Numbered from the stretch's first letter, positions 7,395-16,519 are shown. The stretch: DNA of 24,510 nucleotides from Emiliania huxleyi CCMP1516 (GCF_000372725.1 NW_005197141.1:1-24510); one strand, 5' to 3'. The notes: generated from the letters alone by a model not told the origin. Made by a program: numbers and translations.

Positions 7395-8012
7395 ATGCTC
7401 TCCCTCGGATTCGCTGGCTCCTCCGCGCTTGTTGTCGGCTCGCGTGCCGGCCACGGCTCGCGGATGTCTGCACCCATGATGGCCAACGTCGCCGACACGC
7501 TGGCCACGATGCAGGGGCCGGACTTGTATTGGGAGGAGAAGGGGCCGCTGCAGGACCCGCCCAAGGAGGAGTCCGACTTCAAGGAGTACGACACCTTCTC
7601 CACCTTCCTGGCGGCGTGCCAGCAGCACGGCGTCGACCTGACCCAGCCCGACATCACGGTGCTCGCGCCAGGCAACGTGGCGTGCGAGCAGTTCTCCGCG
7701 GTCGCCGGCCCGCTCACCAAGGCGGTGTGCGAGTACCACGTCATCAAGGGCGTCGTGAACAAGGACTCGCTCGGCTCGGCCGACCTCACCACCGTCGAGG
7801 GCTCGACGATCACCTACCGGCGCATGTTCCGCAAGGACTTCCTGGACAACGCCTTCTGCGGCCAGCCGTCCTCGCCGCCCCGCACCAGCTACTGCGCCAA
7901 CGTCAAGGCCGACAACGGCCTCATCCACGGCCTCAACGAGGTCATCTACCCGGGCTGGTCCGAGTCGTCGGGCGGGTACGGCTCGGAGGGCGACGCCGCC
8001 ACCCGCGCGTAA
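7395..8012 (+). CDS. FAS1 (fasciclin)-domain protein
   Basis: A 205-residue protein from the ATG at 7395. Residues about 62-187 resemble one FAS1 domain: an opening helix YDTFSTFLAACQQHG, the H1-like strand DITVLAPGNVACEQF, the YHVIKGVV box (H2 region), a TVEGSTITY strand, and a closing VKADNGLIHGLNEVIYPG, where family members usually have an (N/D)G-ihviD.Vl motif. FAS1 domains mediate adhesion or act in plastid and cell-surface proteins; in algae many single-domain forms are secreted or plastid-targeted. The N-terminus (MLSLGFAGSSALVVG, then SRMSAPMMANV) could be a weak signal or transit peptide. An ATG at 7291 with a possible 49-nt GT-AG intron (7333-7381) would not join in frame, so the downstream ATG is preferred. 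No transmembrane anchor is evident. Confidence 0.75.
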   Translation: MLSLGFAGSSALVVGSRAGHGSRMSAPMMANVADTLATMQGPDLYWEEKGPLQDPPKEESDFKEYDTFSTFLAACQQHGVDLTQPDITVLAPGNVACEQFSAVAGPLTKAVCEYHVIKGVVNKDSLGSADLTTVEGSTITYRRMFRKDFLDNAFCGQPSSPPRTSYCANVKADNGLIHGLNEVIYPGWSESSGGYGSEGDAATRA

Positions 8013-8434
8013 GCCGGCCGGGCGCGATGCCGGCCGTGACGCTCCGGGCTGGCGGATGCGCGGCGGCGGGCCGTCGGCCGTGCCACACATGTCTCATTGT
8101 CTGGACGCTTGTGCGGCGTGTACCACCGTGTAGGAGCTTTAGAGGATGTGAGCTGTCGCGAGTTGGCGTGTCATCGTCTTGGTTGCATGATATCTGCAGG
8201 GCTGAAAGATTTTTGGAATTTGCCGCGAGCGCTATAAAGTACATTCGCGGTTCGGCCTCGAGAGCAGTCGCACTACGCACACCTAGCGCACACGTTGTTC
8301 GTACTCCTACTCGATCGTACGGCTTTATACGACGGAGCTCGGACGAGCGGTAGTAACTGAGAAAGTGTGCCCGCCACTAAGTGCGTACGTCCGGGCGTTA
8401 CGCTGCATCGCAACCGTCGCCGACACACCTGTAG
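8013..8434. other. Spacer between FAS1 and CC2D2A, with promoter
   Basis: It holds the FAS1 3' UTR and the CC2D2A promoter. A TATA-like site sits at 8233-8238. No gene is visible. Confidence 0.5.
8233..8238 (+). promoter_or_regulatory. TATA box candidate for the CC2D2A gene
   Basis: TATAAA in the context GCGCTATAAAGTACATTCG stands out in GC-rich sequence. Transcription would start near 8265, leaving a leader of about 170 nt before the ATG at 8435. It is a single motif and there is no experimental support. Confidence 0.45.
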
Positions 8435-11400
8435 ATGTCGTCGACGGAGCAGCGCGCCGCCCGCCGTGCCGCGCGGCGCGCCGGCCAGGCACCGCCAGCG
8501 GGAGCTGAGCAGGCAGACGGAGCGCCGCTGGGCAGTCAAACTACTCAGGACCCGTCTCCACTGCGGCCGAGGCGATTGGACCTGGAGGCTGGCGACGACC
8601 GGCAAACCGAGGCAGGGGCGGCGGCTGCGGAAGGCAGTTCAGTGCCGACTCCGCCGCCGCTGGCAGCGGAGGCGGGCGCATCGGCGACAACAAACGATAG
8701 CCCATCCCAGACGGGTGGGCGGCGGCGGCGCAAGGCAACACCAAGCTCGTTGCAGGTGCCCAACCAGGAGGAGGGTGCCGACGCCCAGCCAGAGGGTGAG
8801 GGCGAGGAGGCTGAGGAAGAGACACGAGACGAGGCCACGGAGGCCACTCCGTCGAGCTCTCCCGTTCAGCGGCGCGGCAGGGCGCCCAAGGCGCCTGGAT
8901 CGCCAAGCCGGATTCAAGCGATGCGTTCGCGGCTCGCTCGGGGAGGTGCCAAGCAGAAGGGCGACGACGGCGACAAGAAGGACGACTCAGCAGACGCGGC
9001 GCCCGCGGTGCCGGTGGCGCCCGTAGGCGATCTGACAGTCCGCCCGGCGCCACTCTTCACATCCGGTTCGAAGCGAGCGGCAGAGGAGGCCGTCCTCTAT
9101 ACCACAGCGGCACACCCGCGCTCCTTCTCGCCGTTGCGCCGCCGACGCACCGGCCTCGGCGGCGGCACCTTTGACGACGGGCTTTACGTTGCCCCGCTCC
9201 CCGCCGCGTCCGCGCGTGCGCTTCAGACGCTGGAGGCGCGGCTTGCTTTTGCGCCCGGCTCCAAGGCGCTCGCGGACGGCGCGGGAGTGCTCCTCCGACA
9301 ACCCGACCCGGTGCGGCCGGTGCGCGTCCTGCCTTCGTGGCTCGACGCGGCCGGGGCGGAGCCGTCGGGCGGCCCGTTCGAGGTGGAGCGGCGCCGTCCA
9401 GAGAAGTGGGGCACCTCAGTCGCCGGGACGCTAGCCTCTGGCGGCGCCTCGCCGCGCGTGCTGCAGGTTTCAGTCGGCGGCATCCGGCTGCAGGACCACC
9501 GGCTCTTCTTGCGCGAGCACGAGCTGCAGTCCGCGTGCCGCTCGCTCGTGGCGCGGCTGGAGGACGCGCACGAGCGGCAGCTCGCGCAGCTGCACGCCCT
9601 CAAGATATCGGAGCTCAAGGAGGCGGTCGCCGATCTTCGAGAACAGATTGGCGGTGGCGCGGGCGAGGGCACCACCGACGCCAAGCTGCAGTCTCGCCTC
9701 GCGGCGCTCTGTACGGAGCTGCTGGAGACACGCCAGCTGAAGGATGAGCAGGAGTGTGCCGAGAGGCTGCTGGCACGGCGGCTGCTCAAGCTATGGCACG
9801 CCCTCAAGGCGGAGCGTGAGGCGCAGGGCTTCAAATCGACGCGCGCGCGCATGCAGTTCCGGCTGGTTGAGCCGAGCGCCATCGATGAGGAGGCGGAGGC
9901 CCTCGCGCGCGAGCTGGAGGAGGAGGTGGACGAACGCAAGCTGGCGCACGCCCTCGCAGCACAGGCGGCTCCGGGCAGCGATCTCGACGAGGACGGGATT
10001 CGCGCGGCGATCGAGCGCAGGCAGCAAGAGCTCCGCCGGCCTCCCGGCGAGGGTCGTCTCCTGCCCGTCTACTCCGAGCTGGCGACGCCCACGCCCCCGG
10101 AGCAGCTTCCGCAGCGGGAGAGATCACGACAACGAGAGGCCGCCCGGGAGGTGCTCTACGCGAGGCTCCTCGTCGACGGGCGCGCCGTGTGCGAGCTCGG
10201 CTGTGGTAAGCTGCAACCTCACGACATGAGCGTGCGCCTCGAGGCGTCCATTCAGCTGCAGCTGCTCACGCGGCCAGCCTCACTGGCCGTCGAAGTGTGG
10301 CAGCGTCGGTATGGCGGCCTAGGAGATCAGCTGCTCGGGCAGGTCTATCTCTCGATGCCCGAGACGGCCTCGCCCACCATGCCGCACTGGCAGAGCTACG
10401 CGTTCACCGCCTCGCGGCCGTTCCAGCCCCTCGCGGGCCGCGAGGGGATACACGAGGCGCTGGAGAACGCGCTCGACGGCGTTCAGCCGCTCCCGCGGCA
10501 CGTCGTGTCGGGCGAGGTTGAAGTGTCCACCGCGTGGACAACACGACCCGCGGACAGGCTGAGCGAGGCGGGCGCTGGAGCTGTCGGTGACCTAGCCTCG
10601 GGCGGCGCCCTCGCTGTCGACCCGCAGCAGGTGCTCGCGACCGTCAGCCCCGACGAGCTCGATCCGAACGCTCCCACGGATGCGCCACTCCTCTCCCTGA
10701 TGGCACGCATCGACCGGGGCTCTGTCGGCGGCATCTTTCGCCACCTGCGCAACGCGGCAGCCCTGCAATGGTCCAGCTCGTGGGCTGCCTCGGACCGATT
10801 CTCGCTGTTCCAACTGCGGCGCAAGCACCCGGGCAAGTGGGCGCAGCTGCCGCCGGACGAAAAGGCCGTCCCACCCAGGGACTCGCTGATCCCGCCGGGT
10901 ATGCGGCAGCTCCTCCGTCCTGCCGCCGAGTTTGATGACGCCGTCGGCCGTTACGACTCGGATCGGGTTGCGCAGGAGAAGGCGAGCCGTGTCAAGGCGT
11001 GGATCACGCAAGTCCGCGCACGGCACGAGGCGGCCCGAGCGTCGCAAAGGTACGTGATGGACACGCAGGACTACGTGCGCGAGCCGCTTCTGGAGGTCGA
11101 AGCCGCCGAGATCAACTGCAGCGCCTTCCTCAAGCTGCTTGAGCCGCGGCGGAAGCTACTCCCGCAGCGTCGCCTCCGAAAGCCGGTGCCTGGCTCGGAC
11201 TCGACCGAGCGGAAGATTGAGGTGGTCGTGCAGTCGGGCTTCGATCTGCCAGTGCGCGCGCCCAGTAACGCGCAGAGAGGTCGGCCAAAGACCAGTCTCT
11301 TCGTCGAGGTACGCTTCCAGGGGCAGCGCTTCACGACCGACATCAAGTCCGGTGCCAACCCGGCGTGGAACACCATCCTGGAGCTCAACTTGGCGGCGCC

Positions 11401-12847
11401 AGGGGGCGACTGGTCGCAGCAGGCCATCATGAATCTGTCCGACGAGATCGCATTCAACCTCTACGACAAGGTGCACCGCACTGAGCGGGACGAGCGAGAC
11501 GAGTCGCAGCTGACCGTGCGCGAGGAGTCGCGCTGGCTCGGCGGCTTTGCGCTGCCCTTCTCCACGCTCTATCGGAATGGCAAGCTCGAGGGGTCCTTTC
11601 CTCTCGACACCATGCCGCCCATGCTCCTTGGGTACGAGAAGGACTCCGAGTCGCGCTCACAGGCCTTCGTGCCCGCCTCCGCGCTCCGGACCTTCCTCAC
11701 CATCAACCCGCTCCTGCCACCTCCCAAGGAGGAGGAGAGGGAGCGGCTCACCACGCATGACGCGAAGATGCAGGAGTTCGCCAAGGAGTGGGTCAAGACC
11801 ATCGCTCGCGGCGAGCGGCACGTCCGTGTCTTTGCGCCGGGTGCGGATGGACAGAAGATGCTCCTCTGCCGCTTCATCCGGCCTCAGAATCCGCCCAGCG
11901 AGCTGATCGGGAACGAGCGCCAGCTCTTGCGGTACGTCTCCCTCGTGCCGTTCCTCGACGACGCCGCGATGGAGGGCGGTGCGCTCGACGTGTGGAACAC
12001 GTCGGACTCGTTCCTCGACCTCGGCGCGGGCGATCAGGAGGAGCACGCGATCCTTCTGTGCAACTACCTCCTCGCCATGAACAAGGGGAGCTATGTCGTG
12101 CTCGGCTCTGGCATCCCCGAGGGCCTGACGGCTTACGTGCTCACCATCGAGGGCGGCAGCCCGCGGCTGTGGAATGCATGCACTGGCCGCACGTGGGAGA
12201 AGGATGAGTTCGACCGGTGCTCGCTCACCTCTGTCGGAGCGGTCTTCAACCAGCAGAACATTTGGGCGAACGTGGGTCCCGGCGAGGCCCCTGCCGAGGT
12301 GCAGTGGAACCTGTCCGACGAGAAGCTCTGGAAGCCCTTCTTCGGCAAGGGCGGCTTCGCGCGACCTGACGTGCTGCCGTCAGCCCAGTTGTCCACCCTC
12401 GAGTACCACCGCACCACCGAAGACTTCCGCTCGGGCATTGAGCGGGAGGTGTACGACGCGCTGCAGCGGGAGGTGGAGGAGCTGCGCGGCTTCCGGCCGA
12501 CAGACTGGAACCGCTCCGTCAACGCCAAGCTCAAGGACCTGCTCAAGCGGTTCGAGCAGGACGTTGCTGGCGTGAAGAAGCTGACGGCCATCGAGCACGA
12601 CGCGACCCTCGAGCGGGTCCGCGCGTCCTACCACATGGTCGGCTTGCCCATCAACGTGACGTACACCGACCGGAACGCCATCATCAAGCGCGTGCGCGAG
12701 ACCAATATCTTCCTTGCGGACGCCAAGAAGATTCAGTTTGCGCTCTCCGTGTACGTGCACGCCTACCCTAACCAAGTCTGCTCCGTCTGGGTGTACTGTG
12801 CGAGCCTGGAGGACCTCCGCGCCGGATCTAGCAGTCGCTCGAGCTAG
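8435..12847 (+). CDS. CC2D2A: CC2D2A, ciliary transition-zone (MKS module) protein
   Basis: One uninterrupted 1470-residue frame. Residues 1-210 are low-complexity. Heptad-like charged helices lie at about 355-410 and 430-490. A first C2-like domain spans about 575-655 (YARLLVDGRAVCELG start). A second C2 domain begins near 928 (KIEVVVQSGFDLPVRA). A transglutaminase/peptidase-like fold covers about 1126-1310, with EEHAILLCNYLLAMNKG, VVLGSGIPEGLTAYVLT and LWNACTGRTW. The C-terminal block ends in FALSVYVHAYPNQVCSVWVY, close to vertebrate CC2D2A. The family acts at the base of cilia, where the MKS complex gates entry of membrane proteins and supports Y-links; loss causes Meckel and Joubert syndromes in humans. 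The length is close to the usual 1500-1650 residues. Absence of introns over 4.4 kb is notable. The gene implies a flagellate stage. Confidence 0.93.
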   Translation: MSSTEQRAARRAARRAGQAPPAGAEQADGAPLGSQTTQDPSPLRPRRLDLEAGDDRQTEAGAAAAEGSSVPTPPPLAAEAGASATTNDSPSQTGGRRRRKATPSSLQVPNQEEGADAQPEGEGEEAEEETRDEATEATPSSSPVQRRGRAPKAPGSPSRIQAMRSRLARGGAKQKGDDGDKKDDSADAAPAVPVAPVGDLTVRPAPLFTSGSKRAAEEAVLYTTAAHPRSFSPLRRRRTGLGGGTFDDGLYVAPLPAASARALQTLEARLAFAPGSKALADGAGVLLRQPDPVRPVRVLPSWLDAAGAEPSGGPFEVERRRPEKWGTSVAGTLASGGASPRVLQVSVGGIRLQDHRLFLREHELQSACRSLVARLEDAHERQLAQLHALKISELKEAVADLREQIGGGAGEGTTDAKLQSRLAALCTELLETRQLKDEQECAERLLARRLLKLWHALKAEREAQGFKSTRARMQFRLVEPSAIDEEAEALARELEEEVDERKLAHALAAQAAPGSDLDEDGIRAAIERRQQELRRPPGEGRLLPVYSELATPTPPEQLPQRERSRQREAAREVLYARLLVDGRAVCELGCGKLQPHDMSVRLEASIQLQLLTRPASLAVEVWQRRYGGLGDQLLGQVYLSMPETASPTMPHWQSYAFTASRPFQPLAGREGIHEALENALDGVQPLPRHVVSGEVEVSTAWTTRPADRLSEAGAGAVGDLASGGALAVDPQQVLATVSPDELDPNAPTDAPLLSLMARIDRGSVGGIFRHLRNAAALQWSSSWAASDRFSLFQLRRKHPGKWAQLPPDEKAVPPRDSLIPPGMRQLLRPAAEFDDAVGRYDSDRVAQEKASRVKAWITQVRARHEAARASQRYVMDTQDYVREPLLEVEAAEINCSAFLKLLEPRRKLLPQRRLRKPVPGSDSTERKIEVVVQSGFDLPVRAPSNAQRGRPKTSLFVEVRFQGQRFTTDIKSGANPAWNTILELNLAAPGGDWSQQAIMNLSDEIAFNLYDKVHRTERDERDESQLTVREESRWLGGFALPFSTLYRNGKLEGSFPLDTMPPMLLGYEKDSESRSQAFVPASALRTFLTINPLLPPPKEEERERLTTHDAKMQEFAKEWVKTIARGERHVRVFAPGADGQKMLLCRFIRPQNPPSELIGNERQLLRYVSLVPFLDDAAMEGGALDVWNTSDSFLDLGAGDQEEHAILLCNYLLAMNKGSYVVLGSGIPEGLTAYVLTIEGGSPRLWNACTGRTWEKDEFDRCSLTSVGAVFNQQNIWANVGPGEAPAEVQWNLSDEKLWKPFFGKGGFARPDVLPSAQLSTLEYHRTTEDFRSGIEREVYDALQREVEELRGFRPTDWNRSVNAKLKDLLKRFEQDVAGVKKLTAIEHDATLERVRASYHMVGLPINVTYTDRNAIIKRVRETNIFLADAKKIQFALSVYVHAYPNQVCSVWVYCASLEDLRAGSSSRSS

Positions 12848-13379
12848 CAGTGGGCCTCGTGTGAGTGTGTGATGCATGCACGTGTATGCAGCCTGTGCCT
12901 GAGCGGAGGTATGCTCGTCTCGTGTCCATCGGTGCCGTGTGTAGAGCCGAAAGCCGTTTTCCACGCCTTCAGACAGGGTCCGTCAGTCATGCTACGAATG
13001 CTACCTCTCATTGGAGGTTTGGACGAGAGTCGAGAGGGCCGCGTTCTCGCTCTCGGCCGCCCGCCCGCCGGTCCCGGCGCGCGGCGGCGGCGCGGCCGGG
13101 GCCCCGCCCCGGCATGCCCCGGCAAGCCGGCAATATGTCTATTATATATGTGCGTGCCTCTATGCCGTGGCATTGTGAGTCGACAGCGTCACAGTACACA
13201 GATAAATACCCGCAACATCCGAGGCGAGACAGACACTCTGGACGCGTACAAGAACACGCTTCACAAAATAACCGAGACCCAGACGAGAGTCAAGAGGGGG
13301 AGATACACTGACTGGACTGACAGGAGAGCGTCTGTGCGCGCGCTGAACAGAGACTGGGGCCCGAGTGGCGCTTCGCGAG
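12848..13379. other. Convergent spacer between CC2D2A and nitronate monooxygenase
   Basis: The two genes end towards each other here. The middle (about 13075-13130) is extremely GC-rich with CCGGGGC/GCCCCGG words that could fold. Open frames on both strands look compositional. I see no gene and no clear poly(A) signal. Confidence 0.5.
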
Positions 13380-14460
13380 TCAGGGGACGAACCTGCCCGT
13401 CGCCGCCCTGCTCTCCGCCACGGCGGCCGCGTACTCGCCCTTGAGGCGCTCGACGATCTCGCCCGCCGTGCTCACCTCTTTGATGGCGCCGATGCCCTGC
13501 CCGCAGCCCCAGATGTCCTTCCACGCCTTGGCGTCGGTGTTGCCTCCGGAGCCAAAGTCCATCTGCGTGACGTCGCCCTCGGGGAGGTTGTCGGGGTCGA
13601 GGCCGGCCGCCATGATGGACGGGCGCAGGTAGTTTCCGTGCACGCCCGTGAAGAGCGACGAGTAGACGATGTCCGCCGCGACCGACTCGACGATCGACTG
13701 CTTGTACGCGTCCTGCGCGTTCGCCTCGGCCGACGCGATGAAGGCGGAGCCCATGTACGCAAAGTCGGCGCCCAGCGCCTGCGCGGCCAGCACGCCGCTC
13801 CCCGTCGCGATGGAGCCAGAGAGGCAGAGCGGCCCGTCGAACCACTCCCGGATCTCAGAGACGAGCGCAAAGGGCGAGAGCGTGCCCGCGTGGCCGCCCG
13901 CGCCCGCCGCGACGGCGATGATGCCGTCGGCGCCCTTCTGGACCGCCTTCTTCGCAAAATGGTTGTTTATGACGTCGTGGAAGACGAGGCCGCCGTACGA
14001 GTGGATCGCCTGGTTGACGTCCTCGCGCGCGCCCAGCGAGGTGATCACCAGCGGCACCTGCGACGGCGGCGAGGCCTCGCCCCTCTCTCTCCGCGCGCGA
14101 GGGCAGGCGGCCGCGAGGGGCGGCGCGGGAGGCGGCCGGCCGGGCGGCGCTCGCCTCGTGCTTGACGCACGCCTCGAGGTCGTGCATCAGCCGGTCGTTG
14201 GAGCGGTGGACAATCTGGTTGACGGCGAAGGGCGCGGCCGGCGAGTCGGGGTGGGCGGCGTCGTGCTCCGCGAGCTCCGACTTGATCCGGACCAGCCACT
14301 CATCGAGCTTGTCCTTTGGGCGGGCGTTGAGCGCCGGGAAGGAGCCGACGATGCCCGCCTTGCACTGCGCGATGACGAGGTCCGGCGTGGAGACGATGAA
14401 GAGCGGCGCGCCGATGCAGGGCAGGCGCAATTTTCCGGCCAGCTTGGACGCGGCCGACAT
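13380..14460 (-). CDS. Nitronate monooxygenase (2-nitropropane dioxygenase family), two exons
   Basis: Exon 1 is 14460-14155 and exon 2 is 14057-13380, giving 327 residues, normal for the family. The N-terminus reads LRLPCIGAPLFIVSTPDLVI, then CKAGIVGSFPALNARP, the FMN-binding TIM-barrel start. Exon 2 supplies PLVITSLGAR, VFHDVINNHFA, the VAAGAGGHAG loop with the putative catalytic His (about 158), PLCLSGSIATGSGVLAAQAL, GADFAYMGSAF and FTGVHGNYLRPS. The enzyme oxidises alkyl nitronates with FMN and O2, detoxifying compounds such as propionate 3-nitronate. The exons join in phase across a 97-nt intron with GC-AG borders, giving ...CVKHE|VPLVIT, the spacing I recall in this family. A GT donor 12 nt earlier (intron from 14166) would drop VKHE. 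An in-frame ATG at 14484 would add eight residues. Confidence 0.88.
14058..14154 (-). other. GC-AG intron of the nitronate monooxygenase gene
   Basis: On the minus strand the intron reads GCGAGC... to ...GTCGCAG. Removing it joins AAG CAC GAG to GTG CCG CTG in phase 0. Unspliced reading runs into unrelated Arg/Ala-rich sequence, so an intron here is required. The non-canonical donor is the best fit, but a GT donor at 14166 is possible. Confidence 0.65.
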
Positions 14461-14610
14461 CAGGGGCGTGTTGGATAGATGCATATGCAGCGTTGCTTCC
14501 AGCGGCCAGGAGCGTCGCGCACTGGCACTAACACAGTACACCAGACGGGCGCCAAGCCTGCGACTCCTGCCGCAGAAAGAATTCTGTTTTTTACAAGAAC
14601 TTTCTCGCAG

Positions 14611-14668
14611 AACACTGGGCACGGGACTCCCATCCCTTCCTTGGGTTGTCTGTTTTCTTTCTTTCTTT
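14611..14668 (-). repeat. Dispersed repeat family A, copy 4 (reversed, truncated)
   Basis: Plus strand shows CCCATCCCTTCCTTGGG and then CTGTTTTCTTTCTTTCTTTT, the reverse complement of the (AAAG)n-ACAG-CCCAAGGGAGGGATGGG core. It lacks the CCACCACACAG block. Confidence 0.75.
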
Positions 14669-14752
14669 TACTGGGCACGGGACTGGCGCGCACTGGCACT
14701 AACACAGGTACACAGAAAGAAAGCAAACGAGCCCAGCAATTTCTCTGCAAAT

Positions 14753-14822
14753 CGTCTGTGTGGTGGCGGCGTGCCGTCCTCCCATCCCTCCCTTGGGTGC
14801 TCTGTTTTCTTTCTTTCTTTCT
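14753..14822 (-). repeat. Dispersed repeat family A, copy 5 (reversed)
   Basis: The plus strand reads GTGTGGTGGCGGCGTGCCGT, CCTCCCATCCCTCCCTTGGG, then CTCTGTTTTCTTTCTTTCTT. This is the reverse complement of copy 3 over about 65 bp, including the CACGCCGCCACCACAC block. Confidence 0.8.
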
Positions 14823-14880
14823 GCAAATCGTCAAATTATTTTCTTTTCAGAAGCCGTCGTTGCGCCTTGCTTGTCTACCC

Positions 14881-14948
14881 TTATAAGTCTCTCGTGTCCG
14901 CGCCGACGCTCTTTTTATAAGTCTCTCGTGTCCGCGCCGACGCTCTTT
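14881..14948 (+). repeat. Exact 34-bp tandem duplication
   Basis: Two identical 34-bp units (14881-14914 and 14915-14948), each starting TTATAAGTCTCTCGTGTCCG and ending GACGCTCTTT. It is a recent duplication or slippage event, lying 115-180 bp before the uncertain gene at 15064. Confidence 0.95.
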
Positions 14949-14987
14949 TAACGTAGAACGACCTAGCCAGACCTAGCTTAATGCGCA

Positions 14988-14992
14988 TATAA
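14988..14992 (+). promoter_or_regulatory. Weak TATA-like site before the 15064 start codon
   Basis: CATATAAC lies 72-76 bp upstream of the ATG at 15064. It is one of few AT-rich hexamers locally. The support is positional only. Confidence 0.25.
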
Positions 14993-15010
14993 CACTCGAG
15001 AACACCGCCC

Positions 15011-15041
15011 GCCGACGATCGATCAGTCCACAATCGTCGGC
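15011..15041. repeat. 9-bp perfect inverted repeat with 13-nt loop
   Basis: GCCGACGAT (15011-15019) pairs perfectly with ATCGTCGGC (15033-15041). It lies in the presumed leader of the uncertain gene starting at 15064 and could form a stem-loop in DNA or RNA. Confidence 0.8.
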
Positions 15042-15063
15042 CCGCTGCAGCGGACCCGCAGCG

Positions 15064-15789
15064 ATGGATGCCGCCCCCCCCCGGCCCCTACGGCCGACGC
15101 GCCGATGCACGACCGGCCTCCGTCGGACGGCTCTCCGGCCTCTCCGGCCGCTGCCGCCCGCGATGCCAGTCCCTCCGGCCGCTGCCGATCCAGTCCCTCT
15201 CACACTCAGCGATACCCGCACAACCTACGACAACTTTGAGGTCGCCGGCTTTGGCCAGGTGCAGCCCACCACCTGCTTGCCTCCATGTTCACGCTTCGCG
15301 CCCCTCCCCCCCTCTGACGCCGCCGTATGACCTTAGGTGAGGGGCACGACTACCCGCCTGGAAGGCGCTCTCATCAGCAAGTCACCCAGGCACCAACTCC
15401 TGGGCGTTTACGCTTGACTACGAAACCATGCAGTGGATGCAGCTCGATCAAAACGGCGACGCCAACAGCTGGTCCCTGGGCGGACCTCGCCCAGGATGAG
15501 GTGCGAGCCATGATGCTCGACTATCAGCGTGCACCAAGTCGCTCACATTCCGTGAGTTCGTCAACGGGCCGAACGTCTCCAACCGTCCAAGTCGACGGCG
15601 ATCTCGAACTCCGACAACTGGACCGGTGCACCAGCCGCGGAGGACGATGGCTCCCTCGACGACATCCCTTCATCGACGGACGCCTTCACCGCCGCCGGCC
15701 CTGGGCCATCCAGCGCGGCCTCCGACGGCCTGCACGTGATCGAGGTACAGAAACGGTGGCTGCCGCAGCCCCTAATCTATCTGCCTTAG
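15064..15789 (+). CDS. Uncertain small gene or frame-disrupted gene, no recognised family
   Basis: I do not recognise this product. A three-exon model, 15064-15258, 15390-15551 and 15592-15789 (introns 131 and 40 nt, GT-AG, all in phase), gives 184 residues ending DGLHVIEVQKRWLPQPLIYLP. The last exon reads like real protein (ISNSDNWTGAPAAEDDGSLD). However, the middle stretch 15392-15499 reads better in another frame (TNSWAFTLDYETMQWMQLD), and exon 1 can also join at 15337 to give a 91-residue product. Competing good frames suggest alternative splicing, further tiny introns, or a decayed gene with several frameshifts. Exon 1 is Pro/Arg-rich until LSDTRTTYDNFEVAGFGQ. I cannot choose between these from the sequence. 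Confidence 0.35.
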
Positions 15790-16432
15790 GCACGGAGCCA
15801 ACGGAGCCATCGCGCATGCCCGCATCGCGTGCGGCTCCGAGGTCTCCCGCCGAGACCGGCTCGGCGCGGCGCGTGGCCGCACGCCGCCGTTGAAAAGGCG
15901 ATAGGAGAGGGGAGAGCGCCGGCCACATCGAGCGAGCGCTGACGTGTAAGGTGTCTGCGCTGCTCCGGTGTGTGTGGGATTCTGCCTCCCCCCATCTGTG
16001 CGGCGAGGTGTTTGCGGTGGGTGCGATGGCCGATCGTGCGCGATAGCCTCCCATTGTGCGTGGTGTGTCGGTGTGTCGGTCGCGTCCGGAGCGTGTGGCG
16101 GCGCCGTTGCATGCAGCGACTCTGAGCTCACGTGCCACGACTGCTTTGACTGACGTGACTGACTTATGAGTGCTGATGGATGATCTCCGACAACCCAAAA
16201 CCAAAATGAAAATGCGGAGTGGCCCCACTTTGGCGTGCAGATCCTGCGTCTCTCACTGCCCGAACAACAGAGGCGGGGTCCGCCGCAGGTCCCCCACTCT
16301 CTAGTCGTGTGAAATACACGTTGAATTCATGAATGTCCGTCAATGTCCCACCCCCCTGCGCGCGGCCTCTCGCTCCTGCACGACATGGATGCCTCTATTG
16401 CGTGTGAGTTCCCGCCACCGGCGGCGGCTCAA

Positions 16433-16450
16433 AGAGATTTTAGCAATACC
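16433..16450 (+). repeat. AGAGATTTTAGCAATACC repeat, short copy
   Basis: One T shorter than the copies at 4962 and 16493 and diverging right after ATACC. It lies about 60 bp before the copy at 16493. Confidence 0.65.
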
Positions 16451-16492
16451 TTAAAGATAACGCCATCCGTCACGGCAGTGCATCGCCGAAGG

Positions 16493-16519
16493 GAGAGAGA
16501 TTTTTAGCAATACCAAACA
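16493..16519 (+). repeat. GAGATTTTTAGCAATACC repeat, copy 2
   Basis: Identical over 27 bp to the copy within 4962-4992, 11.5 kb away, in the same orientation. Sequence beyond the 27 bp differs, so the shared unit is short or is the conserved end of a diverged element. Confidence 0.85.

Larger units (their letters stand above)
14461..15063. other. Repeat-rich divergent spacer upstream of the monooxygenase gene
   Basis: About 600 bp containing two reversed copies of repeat A, a duplicated GCGCACTGGCACTAACACAG (14516-14535 and 14690-14709), three ACTGGGCACGG-type words, a 34-bp tandem duplication and a stem-loop. No protein gene is visible. Confidence 0.65.

Noticed and set aside
16433..16500. 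U6 snRNA-like words (AGAGATTTTAGCA)
   Set aside because: Only a dozen bases resemble the U6 ACAGAGA-GATTAGCA region; the rest does not match and the same words recur as a dispersed repeat.
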